A stretch of DNA of 64,000 bases. Source: Streptomyces sp. NBC_01485. GTDB taxonomy: Bacteria > Actinomycetota > Actinomycetes > Streptomycetales > Streptomycetaceae. This document shows, one piece after another, positions 33,254-42,400 of this stretch. The stretch is taken from positions 7,626,001-7,690,000 of the forward strand of contig NZ_CP109435.1 of NCBI RefSeq assembly GCF_036227125.1, in the 5' to 3' direction. Position 1 is the first letter of the stretch, and each line of letters starts with the position of its first letter. The notes beneath the pieces were generated by a model, which ran no database searches, was not told the DNA's origin, and was given only the letters and a program-made list of their open reading frames with translations. Both the position numbers and the translations under genes were made by a program.

Positions 33254-35074
33254 TCAGCGCCCCTCCTCCGCGTCGAGCGCCTGATCGAGGGTGGTGGCCG
33301 CCATGATGAGCGACAGATGGGTGAACGCCTGCGGGAAGTTGCCCAGTTGCTCCCCGCTGGGGCCGATCTCCTCGGCGAAGAGCCCGACGTGGTTGGCGTA
33401 GGTCTGCATCTTCTCGAAGGTGTAGCGGGCCTGGGGCAGCCGCCCGGCCCGGGCCAGCGCGTCGACGTAGAGGAAGGTGCACAGACTGAAGGTGCCCTCG
33501 GAACCGCGCAGCCCGTCCGGCGACGCGGCGGGGTCGTAGCGGTAGACGAGGCTGTCGGAGACGAGCTTGCGGTCCATCGCGTCGAGCGTGGAGAGCCAGG
33601 CCGGGTCCTTCGGGGCGATGAAGCCGACCCTCGGCATGAGCAGCAGGGAGGCGTCCAGGACGTCGCCGCCGTAGTGCTGGACGAAGGCGCCCTCCTGGTC
33701 GCTCCAGCCCCGTTCCATGATCTGTTCGAGGATGGAGTCCCTGGCGCCGCGCCACTTCTCCAGGTCGGCCGGCCTGCGGAAGTGGTCGGCCAGGCGCAGC
33801 GCGTGGTCGAAGGCGACCCAGGACATGACCCGGCTGTAGGTGAAGTCCTGACGGCCGCCGCGGGTTTCCCAGATGCCCTCGTCCGGCCGGTCCCAGGCTT
33901 CGGCGAACCAGTCGAGCGCCCTGGTCAGTGTCTTCCAGCCCCGGTAGGTGGCCTGCTGCGCGATCTCCCGGCCCTGCGACAACGCGTAGACGGCCTCGCC
34001 GTAGATGTCCAACTGGAGTTGGCCGGCGGCGCCGTTGCCGATGCGGACGGGGGAGGAGCCTCGGTAGCCCTCGAAGTGTTCGAGTGTCTCCTCGGGCAGG
34101 TCGGGGTTGCCGTCCACCCGGTACATCGTCTGGAGCGGCTCTTCCTCCTTGCCCTCGCGCTCCTGCAGCCTTTCGATCAGCCAGTGGAGGAAGGCGGTGG
34201 CCTCCTCGGCGAAGCCGAGGTCCATCATGGCGCGCACGGACAGCGCGCTGTCGCGTACCCAGGTGAACCGGTAGTCCCAGTTGCGTTCTCCGCCGACCTG
34301 CTCCGGCAGGCCCATGGTGGCCGCCGCGATGAGGGCGCCGGTGGGGGCGTAGGTGAGGAGCTTGAGGGTGATGACCGAGCGGTGCACCAGCTCGGGCCAG
34401 CGGCCCCGGTAGCGGGACTGACGCAGCCACTGCTGCCAGAAGAGGCCGGTGTTCTCGACCTGTGCGGTGACGTCTTCGACCGTGAGGGGCGCCGGTGCCT
34501 CACCGCCGGACGCGCAGACGGTGAACACGGCGCCGCCGGACTCGCCGGCGCTCAGCGTCACCCTGCCGCGTACGTCCTGGCCGTCCCGCTCCAGCGGGAA
34601 GGAGGTCTGCAGGTGCGCGTCCATCCCCGGGGACCGGAACAGGCCGGTGTTCTCGCCGAGTTCCAGCCGGTGCTCGGCCCGGCCGTAGTCGAAGCGCGGC
34701 CGGCACTCGAACGTGAAGTCGACGGTCCCCCGCACGCAACGCACCACGCGGATCAGGGTGTGACGGTCGCTGGCGGTGCGGGTCCGGTCCGGAGGCATGC
34801 AGTCGACCACCTCGCCCACCCCGTCCGGTGACATGAACCGGGTCACCAGAATGGCCGTGTCGGGGTAGTAGAGCTGCTTGCAGGACGCCTCGGGGTGCTC
34901 GGGGGCCAGCAGCATGTATCCGCCGCCGTCATGGTCGAGCAGGGCGGCGAAGATGCTGGGCGAGTCGAACCGGGGTGCGGCGAACCAGTCCACGACACCC
35001 TGCGACGAGACGAGCGCGGCGGTCTGCAGGTCGCCCACCAGGCCGTGTTCGGCGATGGGTGGGTAGCGGTCCAT
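33254..35074 (-). CDS. GH15-family glycoside hydrolase (glucoamylase/trehalase-like)
   Basis: The 606-residue intracellular GH15 protein has an N-terminal beta-rich domain (P-P-I-A-E-H-G-L-V-G-D-L-Q-T-A-A-L-V) and an (alpha/alpha)6 catalytic domain. It shows G-E-R-N-W-D-Y-R-F-T-W-V-R-D-S near 260 and C-terminal E-E-I-G-P-S-G-E-Q-L-G-N-F-P-Q-A-F-T-H, both typical of the actinobacterial trehalase/glucoamylase group. It likely releases glucose from trehalose or malto-oligosaccharides. ATG 35074 has CGGAGCAGCC directly upstream. First gene of the operon GH15-cyclase-gntK-GMC. Confidence 0.9.
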   Translation of the reverse strand: MDRYPPIAEHGLVGDLQTAALVSSQGVVDWFAAPRFDSPSIFAALLDHDGGGYMLLAPEHPEASCKQLYYPDTAILVTRFMSPDGVGEVVDCMPPDRTRTASDRHTLIRVVRCVRGTVDFTFECRPRFDYGRAEHRLELGENTGLFRSPGMDAHLQTSFPLERDGQDVRGRVTLSAGESGGAVFTVCASGGEAPAPLTVEDVTAQVENTGLFWQQWLRQSRYRGRWPELVHRSVITLKLLTYAPTGALIAAATMGLPEQVGGERNWDYRFTWVRDSALSVRAMMDLGFAEEATAFLHWLIERLQEREGKEEEPLQTMYRVDGNPDLPEETLEHFEGYRGSSPVRIGNGAAGQLQLDIYGEAVYALSQGREIAQQATYRGWKTLTRALDWFAEAWDRPDEGIWETRGGRQDFTYSRVMSWVAFDHALRLADHFRRPADLEKWRGARDSILEQIMERGWSDQEGAFVQHYGGDVLDASLLLMPRVGFIAPKDPAWLSTLDAMDRKLVSDSLVYRYDPAASPDGLRGSEGTFSLCTFLYVDALARAGRLPQARYTFEKMQTYANHVGLFAEEIGPSGEQLGNFPQAFTHLSLIMAATTLDQALDAEEGR

Positions 35075-35471
35075 GGCTGCTCCGAGTTCTCGGAAAACGC
35101 CCCCTGCGTCCACTATCGGCCACTCGGGTGACCCTTGCGCGTCGGAAGCGACCGGCGACCGCCCGCCCACGGCGGCCGGTGACGGCAGCCCCCCGGCCGG
35201 CACCAGCACCCTTTCGGCGCAACGGGGACGTGTCGCAGGCCCGCCGCGGTCATGGGGCAGCGGCGGGCGGCCGAAGCGACCGGGGGCGCCGGAGCCGAAG
35301 CAGCCGGGGGCGCCGGTGCAGAGCACCGCACCCGGCTTGCCGTCCCCCGCCCGTCGGGCGTTACTGACCGGAGTCGGTCGGTCACAGTCGGGGGAGGCTC
35401 GGCGCTCGGGCACCGTGGCGCGCCTCGACAGCGCCTCGGCGGGTCCGTCGGCCGAGCGATGGAGGTGGTGC
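35075..35471. other. divergent intergenic region with 24-bp tandem repeat
   Basis: These 397 bp between the GH15 operon and the DUF389 gene should hold both promoters. A 24-bp unit beginning CCGAAGC occurs twice in tandem at 35271-35318 with three differences. No convincing small gene was seen; open frames here are antisense GC artefacts. Confidence 0.5.
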
Positions 35472-36413
35472 ATGGAGATGATCCACGTCCGACTGGTGAG
35501 CCCCCCTGATCTCACCCCCCGGGCGGTCGGGCTGCTGACCGACGACCGCTATGTCTTCAACCTGGTCGTGTTTCCCGAACTGGCGCACAACCCCGACGGC
35601 GACGCGATCGAGTGCGACATCCTGGCCGGTGCGGCCAACGCCGTGCTGCGCGGTCTGCGCGAGCTGGAACTCGACCGCCGCGGATCCATCGTCATCGAGC
35701 CGGTCGAGATGGCCTTCTCCGGCACCGCGGCCGCGGCGGAGCGCCAGCAACTCGGAGCGCTCGCACACGCGCCGGTCTGGGAGGAGGTGGAGGCGCGCAT
35801 CCGCGCCGAGGGCACCTATCTGCCGAGCTTCTACGTCTACCTGGTCATCGCGGGCGTCATCGGGGCGGTGGGCATCATCACCAACTCCCAGATCCTGATC
35901 GTCGCGGCGATGGTCGTAGGACCGGAGTACGGCGCCATCACCAGCGTCGCGCTGGGCATCGACCGCGGCAACGGCACCAGGGTCCGGCAGGGCCTGTTCG
36001 CCCTGACCGTGGGATTCCTGCTGGCCGTCCTGGTGACCTTCCTGTTCTCGTGGGCGATCCGGGGCCTCGACTTCCAGCCCGAGGCGTTCGACCTGGGCTT
36101 CAGGCCGGTCTCCACGCTGATCGACGCCCCCAACGTCTTCTCCGTCGTCGTCGCGGTGCTGGCCGGAATCGTCGGGATCATGTCCCTGACCCAGGCCAGG
36201 ACGAGCGCACTGCTCGGCGTCTTCATCTCGGTCACCACCATCCCCGCCGCCGCCGACATCGGCGTCTCCTGCGCGTTCTCCAGTTGGAGCGAGGCGCGCG
36301 GATCCCTGGTCCAACTCCTGCTCAACATCGTGCTGCTGATCCTGGTGGGCGTACTGATGATCAGATTCCAACGGGCTGTCTGGCGGCGCATCGGCCGTCG
36401 TACCCACCCGTGA
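35472..36413 (+). CDS. DUF389 membrane protein
   Basis: The 313-residue DUF389 protein has a soluble N-terminal domain (1-110; H-V-R-L-V-S-P-P-D-L-T-P) and about six TM helices at 118-300. It shows the family block I-I-T-N-S-Q-I-L-I-V-A-A-M-V-V-G-P-E-Y-G. The function of the family is not established; a transport role is usually guessed. The start ATG follows GGAGGTGG. Its stop overlaps the GTG start of the broken cation/proton antiporter gene (GTGA), so the two were once co-translated, which hints at a link to ion homeostasis. Confidence 0.88.
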   Translation: MEMIHVRLVSPPDLTPRAVGLLTDDRYVFNLVVFPELAHNPDGDAIECDILAGAANAVLRGLRELELDRRGSIVIEPVEMAFSGTAAAAERQQLGALAHAPVWEEVEARIRAEGTYLPSFYVYLVIAGVIGAVGIITNSQILIVAAMVVGPEYGAITSVALGIDRGNGTRVRQGLFALTVGFLLAVLVTFLFSWAIRGLDFQPEAFDLGFRPVSTLIDAPNVFSVVVAVLAGIVGIMSLTQARTSALLGVFISVTTIPAAADIGVSCAFSSWSEARGSLVQLLLNIVLLILVGVLMIRFQRAVWRRIGRRTHP

Positions 36414-36908
36414 CGACGGACCAGGTGCTCATCGGCGTCGGCCTGATCCTGGTCATGGCCGTCGGATCGCAGGTCCTGGCCGGCCGCCTGCGCGTCCCCG
36501 CCCTCATCGTCCTGCTGCCGGTCGGCTTCGCCGCCGGCGCGCTGATCGACGACGTCGACCCCGAGCGGCTGCTCGGAGCGGCGTTCTCCCCGCTCGTGTC
36601 GCTGGCCGTCGCCGTGATCCTCTACGACGCGGGCCTCGGGCTGGACCTGGCGCGGCTGAAGGGCCACACCCGCCGCGTCGTCGTCCGGCTGATCTGGATC
36701 GGCGTCCTGATCACCGGGCTGCTCGGCACGCTCCTCGCCGTGCCGCTGCTGGGCATGTCCCCACGGGCGGCCCGTCATGACCGGCGCGATCCTCGTGGTC
36801 TCGGGGCCGACGGTCGTCGGACCGCTGCTCGGCTTCGTGCGACCGAAGGACCGGCTCCAGCGCATCCTGATCTGGGAAGGCTCCCTCATCGACCCGGTCG
36901 GCGGCGTC
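36410..36908 (+). pseudogene. truncated, frameshifted CPA-type cation/proton antiporter
   Basis: The GTG start overlaps the DUF389 stop. The first 118 codons give antiporter-like TM segments: L-A-G-R-L-R-V-P-A-L-I-V-L-L-P-V-G-F-A-A-G and V-A-V-I-L-Y-D-A-G-L-G-L-D-L. After L-G-M-S-P-R-A-A, an extra C in the CCC run at 36771-36773 shifts the frame. The adjacent frame continues correctly as M-T-G-A-I-L-V-V-S-G-P-T-V-V-G-P-L-L-G-F-V-R-P and E-G-S-L-I-D-P-V-G-G. Similarity stops there, near 36905, leaving about a third of a normal antiporter. The truncation makes it non-functional regardless of the frameshift. Confidence 0.8.
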
Positions 36909-37155
36909 TCGACCTCCGTCGTTCCCGGCGGGCTGCGTCGTACCTGGACCGCGACTCACCCGGCCGCCCGACTCACCGGTGTCCGCGCACGTCACGTCAC
37001 CCGCATGGACAGTCCCGGTGGCACGTCGACGTACACCGGTGCTTGCTGGTCTTACGCCGCCCGCCGGGCGTGCGCGCGGGCCGCACCGGACGGGGGAACA
37101 CAGGACCGTCATCGGACGAGGCACACCGGCCGGGAGAGGAAGCGGAAGACCGCCC

Positions 37156-37824
37156 ATGGAAAGGAAGCTTCAGGCGCTGCGCACGCCACGAGCCGCAGGA
37201 GTGGTGGGGGTCGCCTTCGCCCTGCTGCTCGCCGCGGCCATCGTTCTGATCCGCGTGGCGGTACCGGACGAGCCCGGGAACATGGGCAGCGACTGGGTCA
37301 CCGACCCCTCGCGCCGGGGTACCGTGCAGACGGCCCTCAACCTCATTCCCTTCGCGGGCATCTTCTTCCTGTGGTTCATGGGCGCTGTGCGCGCACGCAT
37401 CGGAGAGGCGGAGGACCAGTTCTTCGCCATGGTCTTCCTGGGCAGCGGTCTGCTGTTCGTGGCGACTCTCTTCGGGGCCGCGGCGGCGGCCGGCGGCCTC
37501 CTGGTCACGGCCGATGTGTCCAAGGCCGGCTCCACGCTGCAAGGGTGGCCCTTCGGCCGTCACGTCACCTACAGCCTCCTGACGACCTACGCGATGCGCA
37601 TGGCCGCGGTGTTCACCTTCACGACCTCCACCGTCGGGCATCGGCTCGGAGTCCTTCCGCGCTGGCTTGCCTTCCTCGGCTATCTCGTCGCTCTGACGCT
37701 GCTTCTCCTGACGCGCAGCATCGCCTGGTCCGAACTGGTCTTCCCCATGTGGGTACTTGTCGTCAGCCTGCACATTCTCGTGGCCAGTTTCCGCCCGGGA
37801 CCCGGACCTGCCGGTGCGTCCTGA
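37156..37824 (+). CDS. multi-pass membrane protein, hypothetical
   Basis: I do not recognise this 222-residue protein. Hydrophobic segments lie at about 14-34, 62-80, 93-118, 135-155, 160-180 and 185-205. The loop V-P-D-E-P-G-N-M-G-S-D-W-V-T-D-P-S-R-R follows TM1, and H-R-L-G-V-L-P-R-W-L-A-F-L-G-Y is a motif also common in DUF4386-like and related actinomycete membrane proteins. The ATG at 37156 is preferred over longer frames because hydrophobic coding begins there and GGAAGA lies upstream. It is a single gene after the broken antiporter. Confidence 0.75.
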   Translation: MERKLQALRTPRAAGVVGVAFALLLAAAIVLIRVAVPDEPGNMGSDWVTDPSRRGTVQTALNLIPFAGIFFLWFMGAVRARIGEAEDQFFAMVFLGSGLLFVATLFGAAAAAGGLLVTADVSKAGSTLQGWPFGRHVTYSLLTTYAMRMAAVFTFTTSTVGHRLGVLPRWLAFLGYLVALTLLLLTRSIAWSELVFPMWVLVVSLHILVASFRPGPGPAGAS

Positions 37825-38018
37825 TCGTGCGTCCTGATCGGTGCTCAGGAATCGAGGATCCTGCGTTTCCCGGCGGAGGTACGAATTACCGGCGCACTCC
37901 GCCCCTCGCCGCGCGAATGGCGGTGTTCTGCCGGTCTGTGATTCTCGTGGCAAGCTGATATGAGGGTGACCGGGCCGCGGCCACACCAGTGGCGACGTCT
38001 ACGTGGGAGGAGCCCGAT

Positions 38019-38453
38019 ATGGCTACGACTGGAATGCACCACGAACACAGAACAGGGAGCAGCGGCGAAGGCGCGTGGGTGACCGGCTGGACCGGATTCG
38101 CCGGCGTCATGATGATCTTCGGCGGGCTGATGGCGATATTCCAAGGAATTGCCGCCATCGCCCAGGACGACGTCTTCGTCGTCACCCGCGACTACGCCTA
38201 CAACTTCAACCTGACGAGCTGGGGCTGGATCCACCTCTCCCTCGGCGTCCTGGTGGTCCTCGCGGGCGCCGCCGTGTTCCGCGGAATGCTGTGGGCCCGG
38301 GTGGTCGGCATCGCTCTGGCCGGCCTGTCGATGATCGCCAACTTCATGTGGCTGCCGTACCAGCCCGTCTGGGCCATCGTGCTGATCGCCGTCGACGCCT
38401 TCGTCATCTGGGCGCTGTGCGTCGGAAAGGGCCGGGAGGCTCGCACCGATTAG
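38019..38453 (+). CDS. DUF7144-like four-TM membrane protein
   Basis: The 144-residue protein has four TM helices at about 24-45, 65-85, 90-108 and 112-130. It shows the recognisable pattern G-W-T-G-F-A-G-V-M-M-I-F-G-G, then D-Y-A-Y-N-F-N-L-T-S-W-G-W-I-H-L, then L-P-Y-Q-P-V-W. Such small proteins are abundant and often stress-induced in streptomycetes, but their function is unknown. ATG 38019 has a strong GGGAGGAG upstream. A 15-bp-stem hairpin 176 bp beyond the stop probably ends the transcript. Confidence 0.8.
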   Translation: MATTGMHHEHRTGSSGEGAWVTGWTGFAGVMMIFGGLMAIFQGIAAIAQDDVFVVTRDYAYNFNLTSWGWIHLSLGVLVVLAGAAVFRGMLWARVVGIALAGLSMIANFMWLPYQPVWAIVLIAVDAFVIWALCVGKGREARTD

Positions 38454-38628
38454 TCGACGGCGCGTACCGGTCCATCGAATTCCATTTCATCACCGGGCCG
38501 AAATCGCCGTACCTCGGCGGTCAGTGGTGATCATGTCGGTCGCCTTCACGATCCGCGAGTTCCCGGACCCTGGTGGCATCCGCGATCCGGCATCGCAGAA
38601 CCGCGCCTGAGCAGTTCCCGATTTCCTC

Positions 38629-38666
38629 GGTGCGTCACCGCCGCACGAATCCGGCGGTGACGCACC
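38629..38666. terminator. strong bidirectional hairpin terminator
   Basis: GGTGCGTCACCGCCG and CGGCGGTGACGCACC are exact complements (15 bp) around an 8-nt loop. The hairpin lies between two convergent genes ending at 38453 (+) and 38683 (-), so it can stop transcription from both sides. Confidence 0.85.
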
Positions 38667-38682
38667 GCTGTTCATGACCTTC

Positions 38683-39249
38683 TCAGTACGGTGCCATCAC
38701 GAGATCGCCGATCACCCGCAACCCGACCTGCGCCGCCAGCCATGGAGCGCGTTCGGCCTCGATCTGCTTGACGTGGACGAAAACCGTGTGATCGGCCGCG
38801 GGCTCCTCCAGATCGAGGTCGCGGACATTCACGCACATCGTCACGAACGCGCCCCTGGTACCCCCCGCATCGAGGCCGACTTCAGGGGCCTCGGGCCAGC
38901 ACGCGAAGTCCCACCTCACCGTGGCCGGGCTGTCGCCCACCGCCTCGAGGAACGGCTGCACGGTCTCCACCGGCATGGCCCAGCCCCGCAGCCGGATGGG
39001 CAGGTGTGCCGACGGATCGTCCCCCTTCCTCGACGAGCCGTCCCTGTCCCCGTCCACCCACCATTCGGCGTCCGGCAACACGACCAGCGCGGCCGAAAGG
39101 ACGTGCGTCGACGAGATCCGCACGTCGAAATCGACTTCGAGATCACTGAGATCGGCGATACCGAGCAACCGCTCGACAACGGACAGCCCGTCCGAGAGGT
39201 CGTTCGTCCTCAGGACGGGTTGCGCGTAGGAGTTGGACATGGCGACCAT
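38683..39249 (-). CDS. hypothetical soluble protein
   Basis: I do not recognise this 188-residue protein. It is acidic, without signal or TM, and predicted alpha/beta. It carries a D-L-E-V-D-F-D-V-R-I-S-S strand near 38, A-E-W-W-V-D-G-D-R-D-G near 65 and a C-terminal strand-rich half (V-T-M-C-V-N-V-R-D-L-D-L-E). The start may be ATG 39249 or the ATG three codons later; neither has a strong ribosome site. It lies just downstream, on the same strand, of the broken kinase gene. Confidence 0.65.
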   Translation of the reverse strand: MVAMSNSYAQPVLRTNDLSDGLSVVERLLGIADLSDLEVDFDVRISSTHVLSAALVVLPDAEWWVDGDRDGSSRKGDDPSAHLPIRLRGWAMPVETVQPFLEAVGDSPATVRWDFACWPEAPEVGLDAGGTRGAFVTMCVNVRDLDLEEPAADHTVFVHVKQIEAERAPWLAAQVGLRVIGDLVMAPY

Positions 39250-39304
39250 GGTGCCACCGGGCGCTTCTCAACCACACCGGCGGCGACCGCCGTGGCGCTC
39301 CTGG

Positions 39305-40648
39305 TCATCGGAGTGTCCAGGTCTGGTTGTCCCTCCCGTTGCATTCCCAGAGGACCGCCCCCGTTCCGCTCGCGCCCCCGAAGATGTCGACGCACTTCTG
39401 GGATTGATCAGCCATCAGCCGGGTGCCGGCGAGGTGGAACCGCTGGCCGGCGTCGCCGTCGCAGCCGGCGAGTTGGATCTCGGTCCGGTCGTCGGTCGCC
39501 CCTCCGGCCAGTGTCATGCATTTCCCCGATGACCGGAGGGTCCCACCCGGTCCGGTCCGCCATCGCTGCGCCGCGGAGCCGTCGCACGTGGCCTGGAACA
39601 GTTGCAGTCCCTCGGTCCCGGCGCCGCTGCTCAGGCACTTCCCCGAGGCGGCGACCGCCAGAGCACGGCCGACCGGGGCGACCGATGTGCCGGATCCGCT
39701 CTCCGTGGACGTGTCCTTGTCCTCGGATTCCGGCTCGGAGTCGTCCTGCGCGGCTTTTGACGCCGACTGCGATGGGGCGGGCGTCGGCGACGCGGTGCCG
39801 GAACTCGCGGCGTGTGACGAGGCGGCCGGGGATGTCGCGGGTGCGGGCGTGTCCGTGGGCTGCGGCGTGCGGTCGTCGGCCGCGAGCGGGCCGCCCGACG
39901 CCGTGGCCTTGGCGCCGTTGTTGTGCGTGGGCATGGTGATCAGCACAGCGATCGCGATCAGCAGCGCCGTGGCGACGGCTGCGGCAAGCACAACCGGCTT
40001 CTTCGAACGGGCCGGGGACCGCTGCGTCCGCAGTTCGGTCGTAGCGGGCTGCGGACGTTCCGCGGGTCGCCCGGCAGCGGGTGCCTCGTCCGTTCCGCGG
40101 CCCGAGTTCAGCCCCGCCCCCGACTCCGACGCCGCCCCCGACTCCGCCCCCGACTCCGACCCCGACCCCGACTCCGACGCCGACCCCGACTCCGACGCCG
40201 ACGCCGACCCCGACTCCGACCCCGACCCTGACTCCGACGCCGCCCCCCACGCCGCCCCCGACCCCGGCTTCGTCACCGGAGCCGGAGCGTTGTCGGCCGT
40301 CGTACGGGCGGCGGGCGCCACGGCGGAAGAGCCCGCTTCGCCTGCCGGTGCTCGCAGCATGCGCTCGGCGTCCTCGGCCGAAAGCCGCTCGGCCGGTTTG
40401 GCGGCGAGCAGGCCCTGGATCAGCGGGGTGAGCGGCCCGGCGCCTCGCACCTCGGGAGGCGGCTCCATGGCGATGGCGTACATCGTCTGCGCCACCGTGC
40501 TCCGGAGAAACGGCGAGCGGCCCTCGACCGCCTGGAAGAGCGTTGCCCCCAGCGCCCACAGGTCGGCCTCCGGACCCGGCGCGCCGCCGACGAGGCGCTC
40601 GGGAGCCATGAAGTCGACCGACCCCACGAGTTGGCCGGTACGGGTGAG
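39305..40648 (-). pseudogene. 5'-truncated Ser/Thr protein kinase with ricin-B lectin domain
   Basis: The remaining frame begins inside a Hanks-type kinase activation segment (L-T-R-T-G-Q-L-V-G-S-V-D-F-M-A-P-E-R-L). It continues through the C-lobe (E-A-D-L-W-A-L-G-A-T-L-F; K-P-A-E-R-L-S-A-E), a Ser/Gly/Glu repeat linker, one TM (V-V-L-A-A-A-V-A-T-A-L-L-I) and an extracellular ricin-type beta-trefoil with Q-x-W/F motifs (A-Q-R-W, G-Q-R-F, N-Q-T-W). The N-lobe, H-R-D and D-F-G are missing because the frame abuts an IS right end. There is no start codon with a ribosome site. Confidence 0.85.
40118..40260. repeat. 6/12-bp low-complexity repeat in kinase linker
   Basis: Many units of CCCGAC / TCCGAC / GACGCC run in tandem, encoding the Ser-Glu-Ser-Gly linker on the minus strand (S-E-S-G-S-G-S-E-S-G...). 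It is a likely site of replication slippage. Confidence 0.8.
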
Positions 40649-40800
40649 GTGACTCCTCCCCCCGGATAAATCCGGGGGGCTTCTCCTGTCGGCGGCTAGG
40701 CCACGTCGGGAAGGACCAGCCCGGCCCTGACAACGGCGGGCGGAGGCCGGACCGCTCGACACCGGCTGCTCCGCGAGAGTCCGCCCGGATCGGGGCGCGG
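40649..40800 (-). mobile_element. right-end remnant of a TnpB-type IS
   Basis: Read on the minus strand, this segment ends a frame with R-A-G-L-V-L-P-D-V-A-stop (stop at 40698-40696). It then has the hairpin CCCCCCGGA-ttta-TCCGGGGGG (40658-40679) and closes with GGAGGAGTCAC. The same hairpin-G6-AGGA-(A)GTCA order terminates the intact TnpB element at 18561-18591. The rest of the element is missing, and the kinase remnant starts directly after it. That this is a TnpB tail is inferred from the end structure. Confidence 0.6.
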
Positions 40801-40872
40801 CGGATTCCCCCTCACGACGTCTGCTCAGAGCGGGGCCACTTCAGGCACATCGGCCGCCCGGACCCGGACGGC

Positions 40873-42345
40873 TCACTCCGCGTCGGCGACGACCGAGCCC
40901 ACCCGCTCGGCCAGGCCGGGGTCACGGCGGACCAGGAGGGTCGCGTAGCCGACGGCCGCGACCAGGGTGGCCAGGGCCGCGTACGGGAACCAGTTGTAGG
41001 GGGCGGGCTGGCCGGGCTTGGCGAGGTAGTAGAGCGGAACCAGGATGGCGAGGGTACCGATCGCGGGCAGCACGAGGTGCCGGACGGTCCGGAACTCCTG
41101 TGGGCGGTATCTGCGGTAGTACAGCGGCAGGGCGATGTTGGACGCGAGGTAGACCAGCAGGATCAGGATGGTGCCCAGGCTCGAGGACTCCGTGAAGAAG
41201 ACCACGGGGTTCATCGAACCGTCGTCGGACCCGAGCAGATGGCCCAGCCCCCAGCCTCCGATGATCAGCAGCGCGGTGGCGGCGAAGGTGACGATCGCGT
41301 TGTTCGGCGTACGACGGGTGGGGTGGACGTAGCCGAAGAAGGACGGCAGCAGCCCTTCGCGGCCGGCGTTGAACACCAGGCGGGCCTGGGAGTTGATGCC
41401 CGCGATGAGTACGCCCAGGGTCGAGGTCAGGCCGCCGACGTAGGCGAGGAGCGCCAGCGCGCCGAGCGTGTGGTGGGCGACGTCGATGAAGGGGATCCGG
41501 GAGGCGCCGAGCCGTTCCACGTCGTAGCCGAAACCGGTCACCGTGGCGTAGGAGAAGAGGATGTAGCTCACCGTCATGATCGCGATGGAGGAGAACACGG
41601 CGCGGCCGACGTTGCGCCGTGGGTTCTCCGTCTCCTCCGCGAGTGCCGCCGAGTTCTCCCAGCCGATGAACAGGTACACCGCCAGCGGGAAGCCGGCCGC
41701 CAGCCCCTTGAGGCCGTGGGTGAGGTGGCTGGGCAGGAACGGGGTGGCGGAGAGGTCGCCGCGGTGCTCGACGATCGTCGCGACCGACACCACGACGAGC
41801 ACCAGCATCTCCACGCCGAAGAAGTAGCCGGCCCACTTGGTGGAGACCACGATGCCGCGCAGCATCAGCACCACCGACAGCCCGGTCAGCAGCAGCGTCC
41901 AGATGATCCACGGCAGGTCCACGCCCGTGTAGTGGTCCAGGGTGATCTGCACGAAGCCGCCCGAGATCGCGATCACCGAGGCCATCGCGATGATGTAGCC
42001 CAGTCCGGCCAGCAGCGCCGTGGTCACCGCGCTGACCGGCCCGAACGTCCGGCCGACGAAGGTGGTGAAGCTGCCCGCCGAGGGGTGCGCCCGGGAGAAC
42101 TCGGCCAGCGTGTTGCCGAGCAGCGCGACCGCCACCCCTGCCGCCACGATGGTCAGCGGGGACGCCACCCCCGCGGTGGTGGCCAGGAAGGCGAAGCCGA
42201 AGAAGAAACTCATCGCCGGGCCGACGTTGGCCATCGTGGCGGCGGCGATGTCCGCCATGCCGAGGACGCCGCCGCGCAGCCGCTGGGGCGCGCCGACGGG
42301 GGGGCCCGACGTCGACGACGGGCCGACAGCTCCGGGGTCCGGCAT
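40873..42345 (-). CDS. APC-family amino acid permease
   Basis: The 490-residue transporter has about 12 TM helices. The APC opening G-V-L-G-M-A-D-I-A-A-A-T-M-A-N-V-G-P-A-M (about 27-46) is followed by E-F-S-R-A-H-P-S-A-G-S-F-T-T-F-V near 85 and F-I-G-W-E-N-S-A-A-L-A-E-E-T near 225. ATG 42345 has AAGGAG eight bases upstream. It is downstream of the GntR-type regulator on the same strand (55 bp), so the regulator probably controls both this permease and the divergent one. The substrate is not evident. Confidence 0.88.
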   Translation of the reverse strand: MPDPGAVGPSSTSGPPVGAPQRLRGGVLGMADIAAATMANVGPAMSFFFGFAFLATTAGVASPLTIVAAGVAVALLGNTLAEFSRAHPSAGSFTTFVGRTFGPVSAVTTALLAGLGYIIAMASVIAISGGFVQITLDHYTGVDLPWIIWTLLLTGLSVVLMLRGIVVSTKWAGYFFGVEMLVLVVVSVATIVEHRGDLSATPFLPSHLTHGLKGLAAGFPLAVYLFIGWENSAALAEETENPRRNVGRAVFSSIAIMTVSYILFSYATVTGFGYDVERLGASRIPFIDVAHHTLGALALLAYVGGLTSTLGVLIAGINSQARLVFNAGREGLLPSFFGYVHPTRRTPNNAIVTFAATALLIIGGWGLGHLLGSDDGSMNPVVFFTESSSLGTILILLVYLASNIALPLYYRRYRPQEFRTVRHLVLPAIGTLAILVPLYYLAKPGQPAPYNWFPYAALATLVAAVGYATLLVRRDPGLAERVGSVVADAE

Positions 42346-42400
42346 GGCGACAACTCCTTCTGCGGGGTGGCGACACGGGGAAGGGAGGGAAAAGAGGAGA

